Source: Chalara sp. BL73
Taxonomy: Eukaryota > Ascomycota > Leotiomycetes > Helotiales
NCBI GenBank assembly: GCA_918026815.1
Contig: CAKJVC010000115.1
Location: 1 to 64,000 of the forward strand
Reading direction: 5' to 3'
DNA: 64,000 bases
In this document: one piece after another, positions 1 through 9,483 of the stretch
How positions within the stretch are numbered: position 1 is the stretch's first letter
How the letters are laid out: each line of letters begins with the position of its first letter
Translations under genes and position numbers: made by a program
The notes under the pieces: generated by a model
The model's database searches: none
What the model was told of the DNA's origin: nothing
What the model saw: only the letters and a program-made list of their open reading frames with translations

Positions 1-790
1 TTGGTCTTCTGTCCAGTGATCGATATTAACTGCCCGGGTTTTCAGGTCGTTACATAATAGAACTGGAGGCAAGAAGAAATAACCTCCATGGCTGCGTGGT
101 GAAATTTTAGGCTGATCCTCCAAAGATAGAATTCGTACAAGCAAGTTTGGAAGCCGTACGTGGAGGGTAGGTTATGCGAAGAAACGGCGATTTCGGTCTG
201 GCTCCATTTTTCGATTTTGTTATAGTATTAAGTGGAAGATAGTTTTGAAGTCAAGTCCCAACGAGAATGTTTTGGTGAACAAAAGGTCAGGAGAAGGAGC
301 ACGACAACTTCTTACTGAAACTTTGTCCAAGTTTCAGCTTGATCAACAACTCAAGCTCAATTGCGTGTATGGGTATATAGATATTCACAATGCAGCATAT
401 GCAGCCACCGGAACTCAGAAGATTTTTATACCCCATTGGTATCTTAGTCACGTGGATGGCTTCTATTGATGGGTCATCAAGGCACATAATATACAGATAG
501 CTCGAATATGTAATTTTGCACTACTACTCGTCTTACCATCTGCACAGGGGAGAATTTACGGCCCGGAGGAGTGGAGCTATCAAGGCCCGGAAATCCACCA
601 CTGGTAAGCTGACTAAGTATCCACTGACTTGCCCGACACAAAACATGTTGGGCTACCGGAGGAACTGTGTGGCCAGATGTGAGGAATCTATGAAAGGTAG
701 TGCCCTAGTATCATTGCATTAGTTTAGAACCAGAACAAAATAAAATCTCAGAGCTAGAAATTATTTCTGTTATAAGAACGTGATTTGAAG
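1..790. other. Intergenic, no supported gene
   Basis: Only short ORFs under 75 codons are present, none with family-like composition. I see no repeat, tRNA or splice-consistent gene here. The stretch lies downstream of the NTF2-like gene that reads leftwards. Confidence 0.5.
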
Positions 791-1264
791 CTAGTCATTT
801 CTCGTGTTATTTGTATCGCCACTCTTCGCCTTATCCCTTCCTTCTTGCCTTTTCAGCCACCTCTCATATATACCTTTCTGAAGAGCCGAGTCCGTATACT
901 CAAATAGCTCTGCTAATTTTCCGGTCTCATCAAAGTGATACCTCATCATGTAATCCATCTGATACCGTTCTCCATCTACCAGGACACCTTCCTCAGAACA
1001 CCAGGCGATGGCAGATCTTTTCTGCTCATCTTCCCAATACTGCTGGATGGTCGCTTTCCATTGCACATAGTTCTGCCCGACAAACCCGGTCGTGAGATCC
1101 TCGTGCCATTGTTCTCTTGTCTGTGGTTGCACCTCCATGGACTGTGGGTACAGGTGTTTGACAAAGTTGGCGGCGAAGTCCGCGGGTGAGAGAAAAGTTT
1201 CAAAATCCCAATTGTTTAAAGCAGCTAGAGAAACTATTTTAGCGTGCTCATCTGAATATCTCAT
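791..1264 (-). CDS. NTF2/SnoaL-like small protein
   Basis: A single-exon ORF of 157 residues. The pattern of an aromatic-rich N-terminal helix (NNWDFETFLSP near residues 17-27), a central Trp/Tyr region, a middle strand ending in IAWCSEEG, then YQMDYMMRYHFDETGKLAEL and a final EYTDS is what one sees in the NTF2-like/SnoaL fold. That fold serves as cyclase, dehydratase or epimerase domains, or non-enzymatic binding modules, in fungal metabolite clusters. This assignment rests on recognition of the pattern, not on a search. The gene is convergent with nothing close by and about 300 bp from the UstYa-like gene on the same strand, so it could be a tailoring enzyme of the same cluster. No signal peptide or membrane segment is visible, so a cytosolic location is expected. 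An upstream exon cannot be excluded. Confidence 0.65.
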   Translation of the reverse strand: MRYSDEHAKIVSLAALNNWDFETFLSPADFAANFVKHLYPQSMEVQPQTREQWHEDLTTGFVGQNYVQWKATIQQYWEDEQKRSAIAWCSEEGVLVDGERYQMDYMMRYHFDETGKLAELFEYTDSALQKGIYERWLKRQEGRDKAKSGDTNNTRND

Positions 1265-1559
1265 AGACCCAAGGGACGATGCGTACCGAAACTTTTCTCG
1301 ATAAAATCTTTATATTTGTAGCTTGTTTTGGCTTGAGAGTCTGCCATACTTTGAGATTGAGTTCTAGAAGTGGGAATAGAATTGATATTCTTAGCGAAGG
1401 TATGTTGCCAGATCATGTCTTTAAATACCTAATTTCTTGTCAGCCAGAGTAAGCTAGCCAGGGCAATCCAAATCCTTTATCACATGACCCAAGCACCGGG
1501 CTTGGTTACATGTGTATGCATATATACACGGACTGATGTAAACAGTGTTTTGCTCTTAT

Positions 1560-2539
1560 TCATTTATTCTGAAGAAACGCAGTGGAGCGCCCGTGTTTAA
1601 AGACAGTCGAATATGAATCACGTGTATATGTTTTCAATTTCAATCCTCGAGTTACATTGTGCAATGGCATGGAATAAACTACATTGAGACAGGATCTTTT
1701 TCTCAAAACTTTCTGCATCGCCTCTTGCAAGTTCCTCTTCCGGTGTTGGCAATAGAATTGCCCCAGGGGCGGCGTCATTGTGTTCAACAGATGCGACTCA
1801 ACCCATGCGTTCTTATCCTGCCACTCCAAAATGGCATCGTGATTCACACACTTCCTTTGTACCCTGAAGTCCGCCCATGGGCGGTGATTCTCCTCTACCC
1901 AGGCGTCGGTAAAAATACCTATGCTAGGCTGGCAGGTCAAGGCTTGGAGCAGCGCTTGAAAACAGTGGCTAAGGTGAGATTGCTCGAGAAATGGCATATT
2001 AAGCGTGCTGATGTTGGCCCCAAGGAAAGGAGCGTAGTAGTGGGGAAAATAGGTAAATTTACGGATAGTGTTCAGACAGTGCAGGTGATGTTGGCTTTCA
2101 AGTCGAGCAAGATAAGCCTCACTACCATGCCCCCATTCTTTTGGTGCTCGCACAGCCTCCAAAGGATCTCTTCCCAGCCGTTCAACATCTTGTTTAGAAA
2201 TCGTGAAGGTTTTCATTTTCGCTACGTGCTCCCATGCTTCATCTACGGCATGAGATGGTAGGTCGCGGAATATCGAACTGGGATTATTGAACACCGGCGT
2301 ATCTGTCACCATATATCTGAAGGGAAGCTCTAGTCGCTCCAGGAGGGGTGCTTAGCATGTTACGTTAGCGAAAAATGTCATAGAATAAATCGTTTGTTTA
2401 TAGACTTACAGAAAGTGTTGACTTCCTTCAGTGCTTCGTTTGCTGATGGTGTCTTTGCTCTGTTAAGATAGGCGCTTCCGACGGAGAATGAAACTAAGAA
2501 GAGAATGATATTCAGCAGTATGCTGATTCGCAGCCACAT
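1560..2539 (-). CDS. UstYa-family (DUF3328) oxidase-like protein, apparently intact
   Basis: Two exons, 2411-2539 and 1560-2350, with a 59-nt intron (GTAAGT..CTAAG) joining TTC T to CA in frame; the product is about 306 residues. The first exon gives a short N-terminus and one membrane helix (ISILLNIILFLVSFSVG). The second carries both diagnostic HxxHC motifs: HHLHC, followed by LNTIRK and an aromatic stretch, and HLSHC about 55 residues later. These His/Cys motifs define UstYa-type proteins, which catalyse oxidative cyclisation of ribosomal peptides (ustiloxin, asperipin-2a, phomopsin) and some other oxidations in the secretory pathway. The gene lies 1.3 kb from a Kex2-repeat precursor on the opposite strand, a typical pairing. 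Only one Met opens the first exon, but in-frame codons continue upstream to a TAG, so a small 5' exon is possible. The last 60 residues beyond the WQDKN segment are unusual and could hide a missed 3' intron. Confidence 0.85.
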
Positions 2540-3806
2540 TGACCTCCTGCTTTGCTTTATTCTAAATGCTTCTTGTGCCTACATCCCATTAATTGTCACC
2601 TCTTGAAAAGTTTAGAGTCATTTTACCATGGCTCCTTCCCTCCCTCCGTCATCTGATTGTTTAAGCTCCCCATACCTTCTTGGTTCCGTGAAACGTTTCC
2701 ACAGCCTTTCCATCTTTTACTAAAATCGGTTGGAAATCCAAGAGTCGAATTATGAAACTATTGAAGAGCTCTTCGCAAACTTTGAAATCCACAGATTACT
2801 TAAGGAGAGTTACTGATAGTTGACATTAGCAATCATGTAATGGGAGATGGTGAGAATGACTGGGATTCTGAATGTTCCAGGGGCCACGCACACTTAACCT
2901 TGTAGCGGTGAACCGGAACAAACTTTGTTCAGCCACTAAAAATAAGAATTCTGAGATTAATCATTAGTGATTCGTGGTTTTGTCTTCTGCCTTGAATAGG
3001 TTCGGGAACTTGGCATTAGCTCTGAACCCCTGTGGTGGCCGTAAATCATCTGTCCACCTTATTCGTTTGGTTGACTTCCTATTTAGGCTCTGGGCTTCAA
3101 TGCAGAGATTTGCAGCTGATCTGATCGGATGCTAAAGGTCAGCTGGATAATATTTTTGGCGTATATCTAAACTGAACAGGGACCCAAGTACATGTTGTTG
3201 TTTTTTTTTTTTTGGATATACAGTTTGTGATGGCTCGTAAGACGCATTGCAGAGTCTAGCGCGTTCCTCCTGTTACTCTAGCCAATTAAATTAGTCACTT
3301 AAGTGGTGTGTATTTATTAATGATGACCTGAGTGAGAGATCCATGTCTGTTTGAACATAAACAAGGATTATAGTTATGTAACCTGCGAGTTCCGAGCTTG
3401 TCATAGCTTCCATGATGCACTGTAGACTTTAATGCGCCCTTCTTGGGCCGAGAACTTTTGTACAGCTCAGGTAATAATGTGTGAATACTACACAGCTATG
3501 GATTTGGCGAATTAGAGCTCATTTGATTCAGAAGGGATATGCATGCCTACCGGAATGGGGCAAGAAACCACGAACGGCAGGAATATTTACCCCAAACGAA
3601 GCATTCAATACTAACTGGGAAAAAAATTACGTGCAATGGGTACACGTGTCTGGGAAATGATGAGTGGTTCTTTTACATGTGACTCTCTAGGATCTCATAT
3701 TATATATAGCTGCAACCTGCTGCTTGAGAACGTAGCCACGGTTTCAAACCTAACACATTCAATTATCTTCACATTTTCCACACATTCAAAACTTTGACTT
3801 TATATC
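2540..3806. other. Divergent intergenic region between UstYa-like gene and precursor
   Basis: About 1.27 kb with no credible ORF. It holds a run of about 15 T near 3200 and is likely to contain the promoters of both flanking genes, which are transcribed away from each other. A CACGTG E-box-like core lies near 3643. Confidence 0.6.
3701..3709 (+). promoter_or_regulatory. Probable TATA box of the peptide precursor
   Basis: TATATATAG lies about 100 nt upstream of the precursor ATG, followed by a pyrimidine/CA-rich leader (ACACATTC, CACATTTTCC). The spacing is normal for a strongly expressed fungal secreted-peptide gene. Function is inferred from position only. Confidence 0.5.
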
Positions 3807-4193
3807 ATGCATTTCTCCAAGATTACCACAATCGTCTCCTTCCTCGCGGCTACAGCTCTTGCTGCTCCTCTAACCCGTAGGTTCATAGCTGTACTCCTAC
3901 ATTTGATGTATTTTTCTAATTATCCCAAAGCAAATGGCAACATGGCACAGAGAGATGAATTGGTTGTGGAGCCTGCTGCTTCTTGGGCTGCTGCAAAGCG
4001 GGAGGAGGTAGCTGCTGAACCTGCTGCTTCTTGGGCTGCGGCAAAGCGGGAGGAGGTCGCTGTTGAACCTGCTGCTTCTTGGGCGGCAGCAAAGCGGGAG
4101 GAGGTCGCTGCTGAACCTGCTGCTTCTTGGGCTGCGGCAAAGCGGGAGGAGGTCGCTGCTGAGCCTGCCGCTGCCTGGGGCGTGGCCAAGTGA
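3807..4193 (+). CDS. Secreted Kex2-repeat peptide precursor (candidate RiPP/dikaritin precursor)
   Basis: Two exons are proposed, 3807-3876 and 3931-4193, giving 110 residues. The 54-nt intron (GTAGGT..TTCTAAT..AAAG) is a multiple of three, so the unspliced frame is also open (128 residues). The N-terminus MHFSKITTIVSFLAATALAA is a clear signal peptide. The mature part is five tandem units of 16 residues of the type EEVAAEPAASWAAAKR. Each is separated by Lys-Arg, the cleavage site of Golgi kexin; the last unit is diverged and ends in a single Lys and stop. Glu-Pro and Trp are invariant, and A/V and S/A vary. This architecture (signal peptide, repeats, KR sites) is that of UstA, PhomA and AprA precursors and of other kexin-processed repeat proteins. 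UstYa-like genes flank it on both sides. The likely core is the Trp-containing end of each unit, by analogy with the aromatic residues cross-linked in known members. The alternative is a non-modified secreted repeat peptide. It is not an alpha-pheromone, since no Cys-containing pheromone core is present. Confidence 0.82.
   Translation: MHFSKITTIVSFLAATALAAPLTRRFIAVLLHLMYFSNYPKANGNMAQRDELVVEPAASWAAAKREEVAAEPAASWAAAKREEVAVEPAASWAAAKREEVAAEPAASWAAAKREEVAAEPAAAWGVAK
3954..4193 (+). repeat. Five tandem 48-bp units encoding the putative core peptides
   Basis: Units begin at 3954, 4002, 4050, 4098 and 4146. The central units differ mostly at third positions (for example GCT/GCG/GCA Ala codons) and at one Ala/Val codon, so the protein repeat is held more strictly than the DNA. 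The first unit starts with Asp-Glu-Leu-Val-Val, and the last ends AAAWGVAK before the stop. Confidence 0.95.
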
Positions 4194-6018
4194 TCTTCAG
4201 AACTGGAGGCTTTCAGATGTAATTGCTCTAGAATCTGTCAAACATGTCATGGAATTTAAATAGCGGGCAATGGCCATCTGAGGGGGTGTGCATAGAGAGG
4301 TGGCAAACAGTTATCTGGTGGATAATGACCATGACGTTAGATGACAAGAGATTACGTTCATTGCAACTGATATCCACTCTATTACACTGCAATTCCACCT
4401 TTCGAAAATTTTCAAACCTGGTAGCATATGTAAGATCAAAACGGAAGGTTAACAGAAACACTTAAGACTAACACGTTTGCTGAATCAAGCGTTCTGTTCA
4501 ACATGACCACAAATATAGGGGTTACCATCTGCTACAAAGTAGAGAATAACGGATTTAGTTGATGATACTGCATGGCCAAGTGTAATAATTTCCCATGGTT
4601 GTTTGTGTGGCAGACACCCACTCATTTTAGGAGGGATTGTAGCATTTCACATTTCACATCTACTCCATCTTTGCGGAATTGGGCGGAATCAACGTGGGCT
4701 TTTCACACGTCAGAAATTAGACCAAAAACATGCCGGAAGGCGTGGAGCACCCTAGCCTTGCTTCACATATCTAGTATCATGCGTGGTAATAAAGATATCT
4801 ATGCCCGAACGTTCGTCATACCGGCTCATTACAAGGTTTATTATGTATGCGAACAATTGTTTGGTGCAAAACTTAGGCGGTGTAAGAAAATTAGGCGATA
4901 CTAAGTCTAGCTAAGTAAGGTAAATGTAGTCATAATAGTTGGTAATAGCCAAGCCCAGTCATCAGTGCTATACAGACCAGCCTACAAATTATAGGTTCTA
5001 TTTACTCACTGAAAAGATATCTACTACGATATTTACAGCTGCCCCTGGTCCACTTTATTTGATTGCGGATCTTTTGTCAAGAACGTTTTGTGAAAATGTA
5101 CCGTGCATCGGACGAATTCCTTATCCTGTTCAAAATGGAGCTTAAAACTGTAGAGTTGTCTTCTCTAGATTGCATTTTATGAGCTAGTGATGTGTGTAAG
5201 AAAGCCTCCTTTCTTTAGACAAGAGAAGGGAAAGTTAGTGTCACTTCAAACATCATTTAGGTTCACCCTGTTGTAACCTGCCGGATTGGGGCCGAATGCT
5301 TGTCTCGTAAGCGAACTGCACTCCTGAATCAAGAGAGAGCACGGGCCAACTCTTGGGTGTGCTCCACAATGCGAACACCTGCGGCCACCGCTGTTGAGCG
5401 CAACGGAGAATTGCTTGACAAGGGGATCTGTAATGCTTGTTAATCCCTGCACTAGAGCTGCGGTTCTCGATAAGTAGGCCGTATTATGTACTACACATCA
5501 CAATGGTCAGCACCAGGCTCCTGGCTTCAAAAGCAAAATGCCTTCCTGCTTACGGCTATTATCGATCTTACGTCAGAACGCCGCCGCCACAAGGGTCGCG
5601 GCTCGCCTCTGCGATTTTTAAGTCCATTTTTGTTGCTGGGGGCTTGAATATCGCACAATCCTGCACGATGCTTAGTTTGCAAAGAATTCCAACTCAGGTG
5701 TCGGAATTAAGTCAAGAGTGCATTAGGAGAAGAAAGCAAAAAGTAAAGTCAAAATAAAGATTAGCTTTGAGGCTGTTTATCTAGCATCTTATATCCCTTT
5801 GAATTACAGCCATGGTTCTTATACAGTCAACTAGACAACACAAAAGATTAAGCATTTCAGATATTGCAGTGGAGGTATAATTTGGCGAAGCCTGTAAATT
5901 CATTTCCTAACGAATAATCCGTTTTCCTACTAGGTTGTCATCCACCTTCCAACTCATCTATGCTATTTCTCCCTTTGTATCTTGATGTCTAGGTTTGTCC
6001 CTACGCTTTCGAATACCA
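4194..6018. other. Intergenic, AT-rich, no supported gene
   Basis: About 1.8 kb. ORFs of 66-110 codons occur (for example 4572-4904 on +), but their composition is unlike protein and they have no splice-consistent extensions. A GC-richer patch at about 5270-5430 stands out from its surroundings and could be a gene remnant, but I cannot assign it. Confidence 0.5.
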
Positions 6019-7689
6019 TTACAATCCAATCTCCGTAAACAGTAATTGCAAGTTCCTTGCACATTCAACACCAAATAGTTTGCGGATGATGTCCACCCAT
6101 TCCATTTTTGTTTCCGAAGAAGGGCAAGTAGAGACATTATCACCTAATCCTGGACGCGCAACCGACATCACTGGAAGTTCAGGGGTTGGGTCATGGAGAT
6201 ACAAATTGGAGCCGGTCTGGTTCTTGTTGATGAAAACTGACCGAGACATGTACATTTCAATCAATGTTGGATCTGAAAAGCTAAATGGAGCCTGCCGAAT
6301 TTTCTTCAACAATTTCTGGGCTCTTGAGTAGATGCGGCGCTCTGCGCCGTCGTCGATACTGATCAGCAAACGGCGAGGCCTTGGGTGGCTGCCGAGATTG
6401 CCTAAAAGTGCTGGCCTAATAACCTGGAAAACATAGAAAAGATAGCCAAGTTCTCTGAAGTTCTGTGGCTGCTCCTTGGGGAGTAGAAGATTGTAGAAAT
6501 CTTGCCAAGCTCTATCTCCTTGATCTAAAAGATTTTGCAGAACCTGCCCTAGTGAAGGACGTCTTCCATCAAGTAGTGCTTCGCGGATGGAAGAGGAAAC
6601 CAAGCTATCTCGTGGTGACACCTGAATTTTATAGAATGAATTGTATAGACCTGCAATCCCGCGTCGGTCAAGTTCATAGGAGATGGCTTTCTCAAAAACC
6701 CAAGATATTTGTGTAGAGCGAAGCTCAACAGCCTCCATCCATCGTAGAGCTTGGTCCGTATTACACAATCCCCGTTCGAGCTGTTCATCCACTGAGTGAA
6801 AATAGTGGAAGCTTGGAACATCCAAGCTGATCCGCATGGGAGGGATGCATTCTAACCTTCGTCTATTCTGAAAACCTCCTATTTTTGAAATGATGGTAGA
6901 TGCTATATCAGCGATAGCAGAGGAGGAGCGGGCAATATATTCTGCTTCATATAGGGTCGGCTTTAAGTAAAGGAGCTTTTTTATGCTTGTTTCATGGCTT
7001 CCGCGCAGACTATCGCGTAGTATCTTTGCAGAGAAAAGGCATACACCAGAAAGTATTTCCACCTGCTCGAACGTGGACTTGTCATTCTCTAGGAAAAGAG
7101 TGTCCTCAATTTTCAGACTTGGGCAGGAAAAATGCAGGTGCTGCGTCGACTTGAATTGTGCCTTCCTTCCAAGAATCGATGGAACTGGAAATTGAAAGTC
7201 GATGTCCTGGTAAGAGCTTATGCCCTCAAGATCTTTTGCGCGGCCATCACATGGTGGCCCACCAACGAGTGCTCTTTCAGTGACGCGCAAATAAGAAGTA
7301 TCTGGGCGTGCTTTCTCTATCACTTCCCTGCGAAGCGAGTCCATTTGCACCTTTCTATTGAGCAAATGTACTACTTTTGTCGCGGCTTTTTTGCCCTTCA
7401 AATATGCCTTCTTATGTATTCCATCTAGATTGTAGTGCTGATCATAAATACTACGTCGTAGTAATGCTTCAGAAATGGTATGGAAACCATATATATTATG
7501 AAGCAGATCATCATGTTCTGAGAAGTTGATGCTTTGAAAGCTGATGGATGATGGAAGGCCGTCTTGATTGTGAAGGTCCGCAACTTGCATAGGAGAACTC
7601 ATCCTAAACATAATCATCACAAGAACCAGAAACAGAAAGATTTTCACTGTAGAAGGCGATATAGAAACACCTAAGTAAAAGTCTTCCAC
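6019..7689 (-). CDS. Unrecognised 556-aa protein with N-terminal membrane anchor
   Basis: A long uninterrupted single-exon ORF, which in this AT-rich region argues strongly for a selected gene. Residues about 14-30 (TVKIFLFLVLVMIMF) form one hydrophobic helix after a short N-terminus, so a type II membrane or secreted topology is likely. The rest is soluble and mixed alpha/beta in composition, with Lys/Arg-rich segments around residues 90-130, a Leu-rich segment near 370-410 and a C-terminal WVDIIRKLFGVE stretch. I recognise no domain and no catalytic motif. It lies between the peptide precursor and the P450. With its membrane anchor, it may act in the secretory pathway on the same peptide, but that is inference from position only. 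Start chosen at the first Met, immediately before the anchor. Confidence 0.6.
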   Translation of the reverse strand: MEDFYLGVSISPSTVKIFLFLVLVMIMFRMSSPMQVADLHNQDGLPSSISFQSINFSEHDDLLHNIYGFHTISEALLRRSIYDQHYNLDGIHKKAYLKGKKAATKVVHLLNRKVQMDSLRREVIEKARPDTSYLRVTERALVGGPPCDGRAKDLEGISSYQDIDFQFPVPSILGRKAQFKSTQHLHFSCPSLKIEDTLFLENDKSTFEQVEILSGVCLFSAKILRDSLRGSHETSIKKLLYLKPTLYEAEYIARSSSAIADIASTIISKIGGFQNRRRLECIPPMRISLDVPSFHYFHSVDEQLERGLCNTDQALRWMEAVELRSTQISWVFEKAISYELDRRGIAGLYNSFYKIQVSPRDSLVSSSIREALLDGRRPSLGQVLQNLLDQGDRAWQDFYNLLLPKEQPQNFRELGYLFYVFQVIRPALLGNLGSHPRPRRLLISIDDGAERRIYSRAQKLLKKIRQAPFSFSDPTLIEMYMSRSVFINKNQTGSNLYLHDPTPELPVMSVARPGLGDNVSTCPSSETKMEWVDIIRKLFGVECARNLQLLFTEIGL

Positions 7690-9483
7690 GGTGCGGCTAC
7701 AACAGCTGGTGCACCTAAAACATAAAAGTATTAGATTAATCTAATTTATTGACTGAAATGACTGGCCATCAGTGAAGAAGCACTTTACATGGTTATACAG
7801 AAGAGTGAAATTCGTAATTTCCTAATTGCGGGGAAACATATTTTCAACTCCACAGGTTATCATGCCGCACATACGTGAAAAAAAAGTATTTGCTATTCTC
7901 AGAATGTCTAACAGGGGTGGCAACGGTAATGTATTAGGCATCACATGGGTCTTTTCCTATACAGCCCTTAAACCTTGTAGCGTGGTCACACTAAGAGTGG
8001 AGCACAGCGCCTCGACGTCGGCCACAAACGGGAGAAAATAAAGAACTCGGAAGGATGTGGAAAGAAACTGATAATAACTAACATTTTGGTTCCTTGTTGT
8101 AATGACGCATGTTTGAAAAGGATGACTCTTGTCTATGCAGAGTAGTTGTCTAAGCACAAAACCTAAACTTTGATATCCGATGCCTAATGATCCACTAAGT
8201 ATTGATTTATATCTTATTTTACGCTGTGTAACGAGCATGGTAAGCCTTCATGACCATACGCTTAAAACGCAGAAATAATTTATACAATTTTTCTTTTAAA
8301 TTAAATCAAGTTTAAATTGGCCAAATAAAGGCTCTAAAACGATATTTGTTTGGCGTTTGTTAGTGGCTAAAAGACAATACTATGGCGGATACAGGAAGGT
8401 CAGCGCCAGGAAACTTAAGTCCAGGGAGGCCAGCGCCAGAAAAATCAGCACAGAAAGCTTACCGCTAAGCAAGCCAGCAAAGAAAGTAAATGGAGAGTTG
8501 CTTTGATTTTATTTAAATGGTTTATAAGTTAGTAGCTTATTTCCGTTTGTTATCCAATAAAAATTCATCAAATGACTAATTTTGCAATTTAAGTGCATTT
8601 TTAGTTATGTCATATGGTACAAAGTGGGTAGCGAGATAAGGGTGGGAATAGAATGGGAACAGGAATAAGGCGGGAAAGCCACAGCAGCCAAGATCTCGCT
8701 TAACCTAATAATTAATTTAGAGTCGAGGTCAAACACTAAAAAGAGGCTAAAAGCTTACTGTATCTCATATGTCTAGTTTCGTTTAGGATTTTCATTTTGG
8801 AAAGGTAGTTCATCAGCATAAAAGGATTTTCCCTGTTTCTTCCTACCTTCCACTATTGGTTAATGATCCAAACCACTCCTGCTTTTCCAATAGATGGCTA
8901 CCGTAATTAGTACCTTCTAGTATTGAGTAGTTGTTGTGGGGTTGGCGTAAGCTGCTGCGGCAAGAATGCGCGGCGACCTATCATCAACTTGAGAATATGA
9001 GATGTGAGTTCGTAATGCATGGTTTCTACTACTTACAGCAAATTAAATGTCCATTCGCAAGGCTTGGAAACCCCTAGCGTGGGCGATACAGCCTACCGTC
9101 ATCCAGAATATCCGTATAATTAGTTTCACGCAGGGGCAGTTTTAACTTCAATCTGCTGCGACAGCGACTTTCGGAGACCACTCTGAAAACTGTTAATATG
9201 TCCGGAGCGGTTTGGGAGCCACTCTCGCGTTGACTGGGTCTTATGCAGAAAAAGCATCACTAAACATTAGCGCGAGAGAAAACGGACAATATCAGCGTTG
9301 GCGGCGTTTATCTATCGGACTTTCAAACTAACGACAGACAACACAGTAATCACTTAGTCATAGCATTAGATCCGTATCTTCTGCTCTATGGAGTCACATT
9401 ACTAGATTTTTGTGGTACTCTACTATAGTTGGAAACTCATAACTCAATTTTATCTGCTACATTTCAAAGCTGTTATTCCAATA
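7690..9483. other. Intergenic, AT-rich, between membrane protein and P450
   Basis: About 1.8 kb with no supported gene. At 8396-8470 there is a short imperfect repetition of a purine-rich motif (GTCAGCGCCAGGAAA, GGCCAGCGCCAGAAA). The 300 bp before 9484 probably hold the P450 promoter. Confidence 0.5.

Noticed and set aside
3916..4189. Two minus-strand repeat ORFs (QPKKQQVQQRPPPAL-type and AAGSAATSSRFAAAQ-type)
   Set aside because: They are antisense shadows of the tandem 48-bp repeat; the plus frame has the signal peptide, intron, kexin sites and TATA box.
3807..4193. Alpha-pheromone precursor interpretation
   Set aside because: KR-separated repeats fit, but no Cys-containing, Trp-first pheromone core (WCxxxGxxCW type) is present and the UstYa neighbours point to a modified peptide.
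4572..4904. 110-aa plus-strand ORF downstream of the precursor
   Set aside because: Composition is uneven, there is no domain or signal peptide, and it lies in AT-rich decayed DNA.
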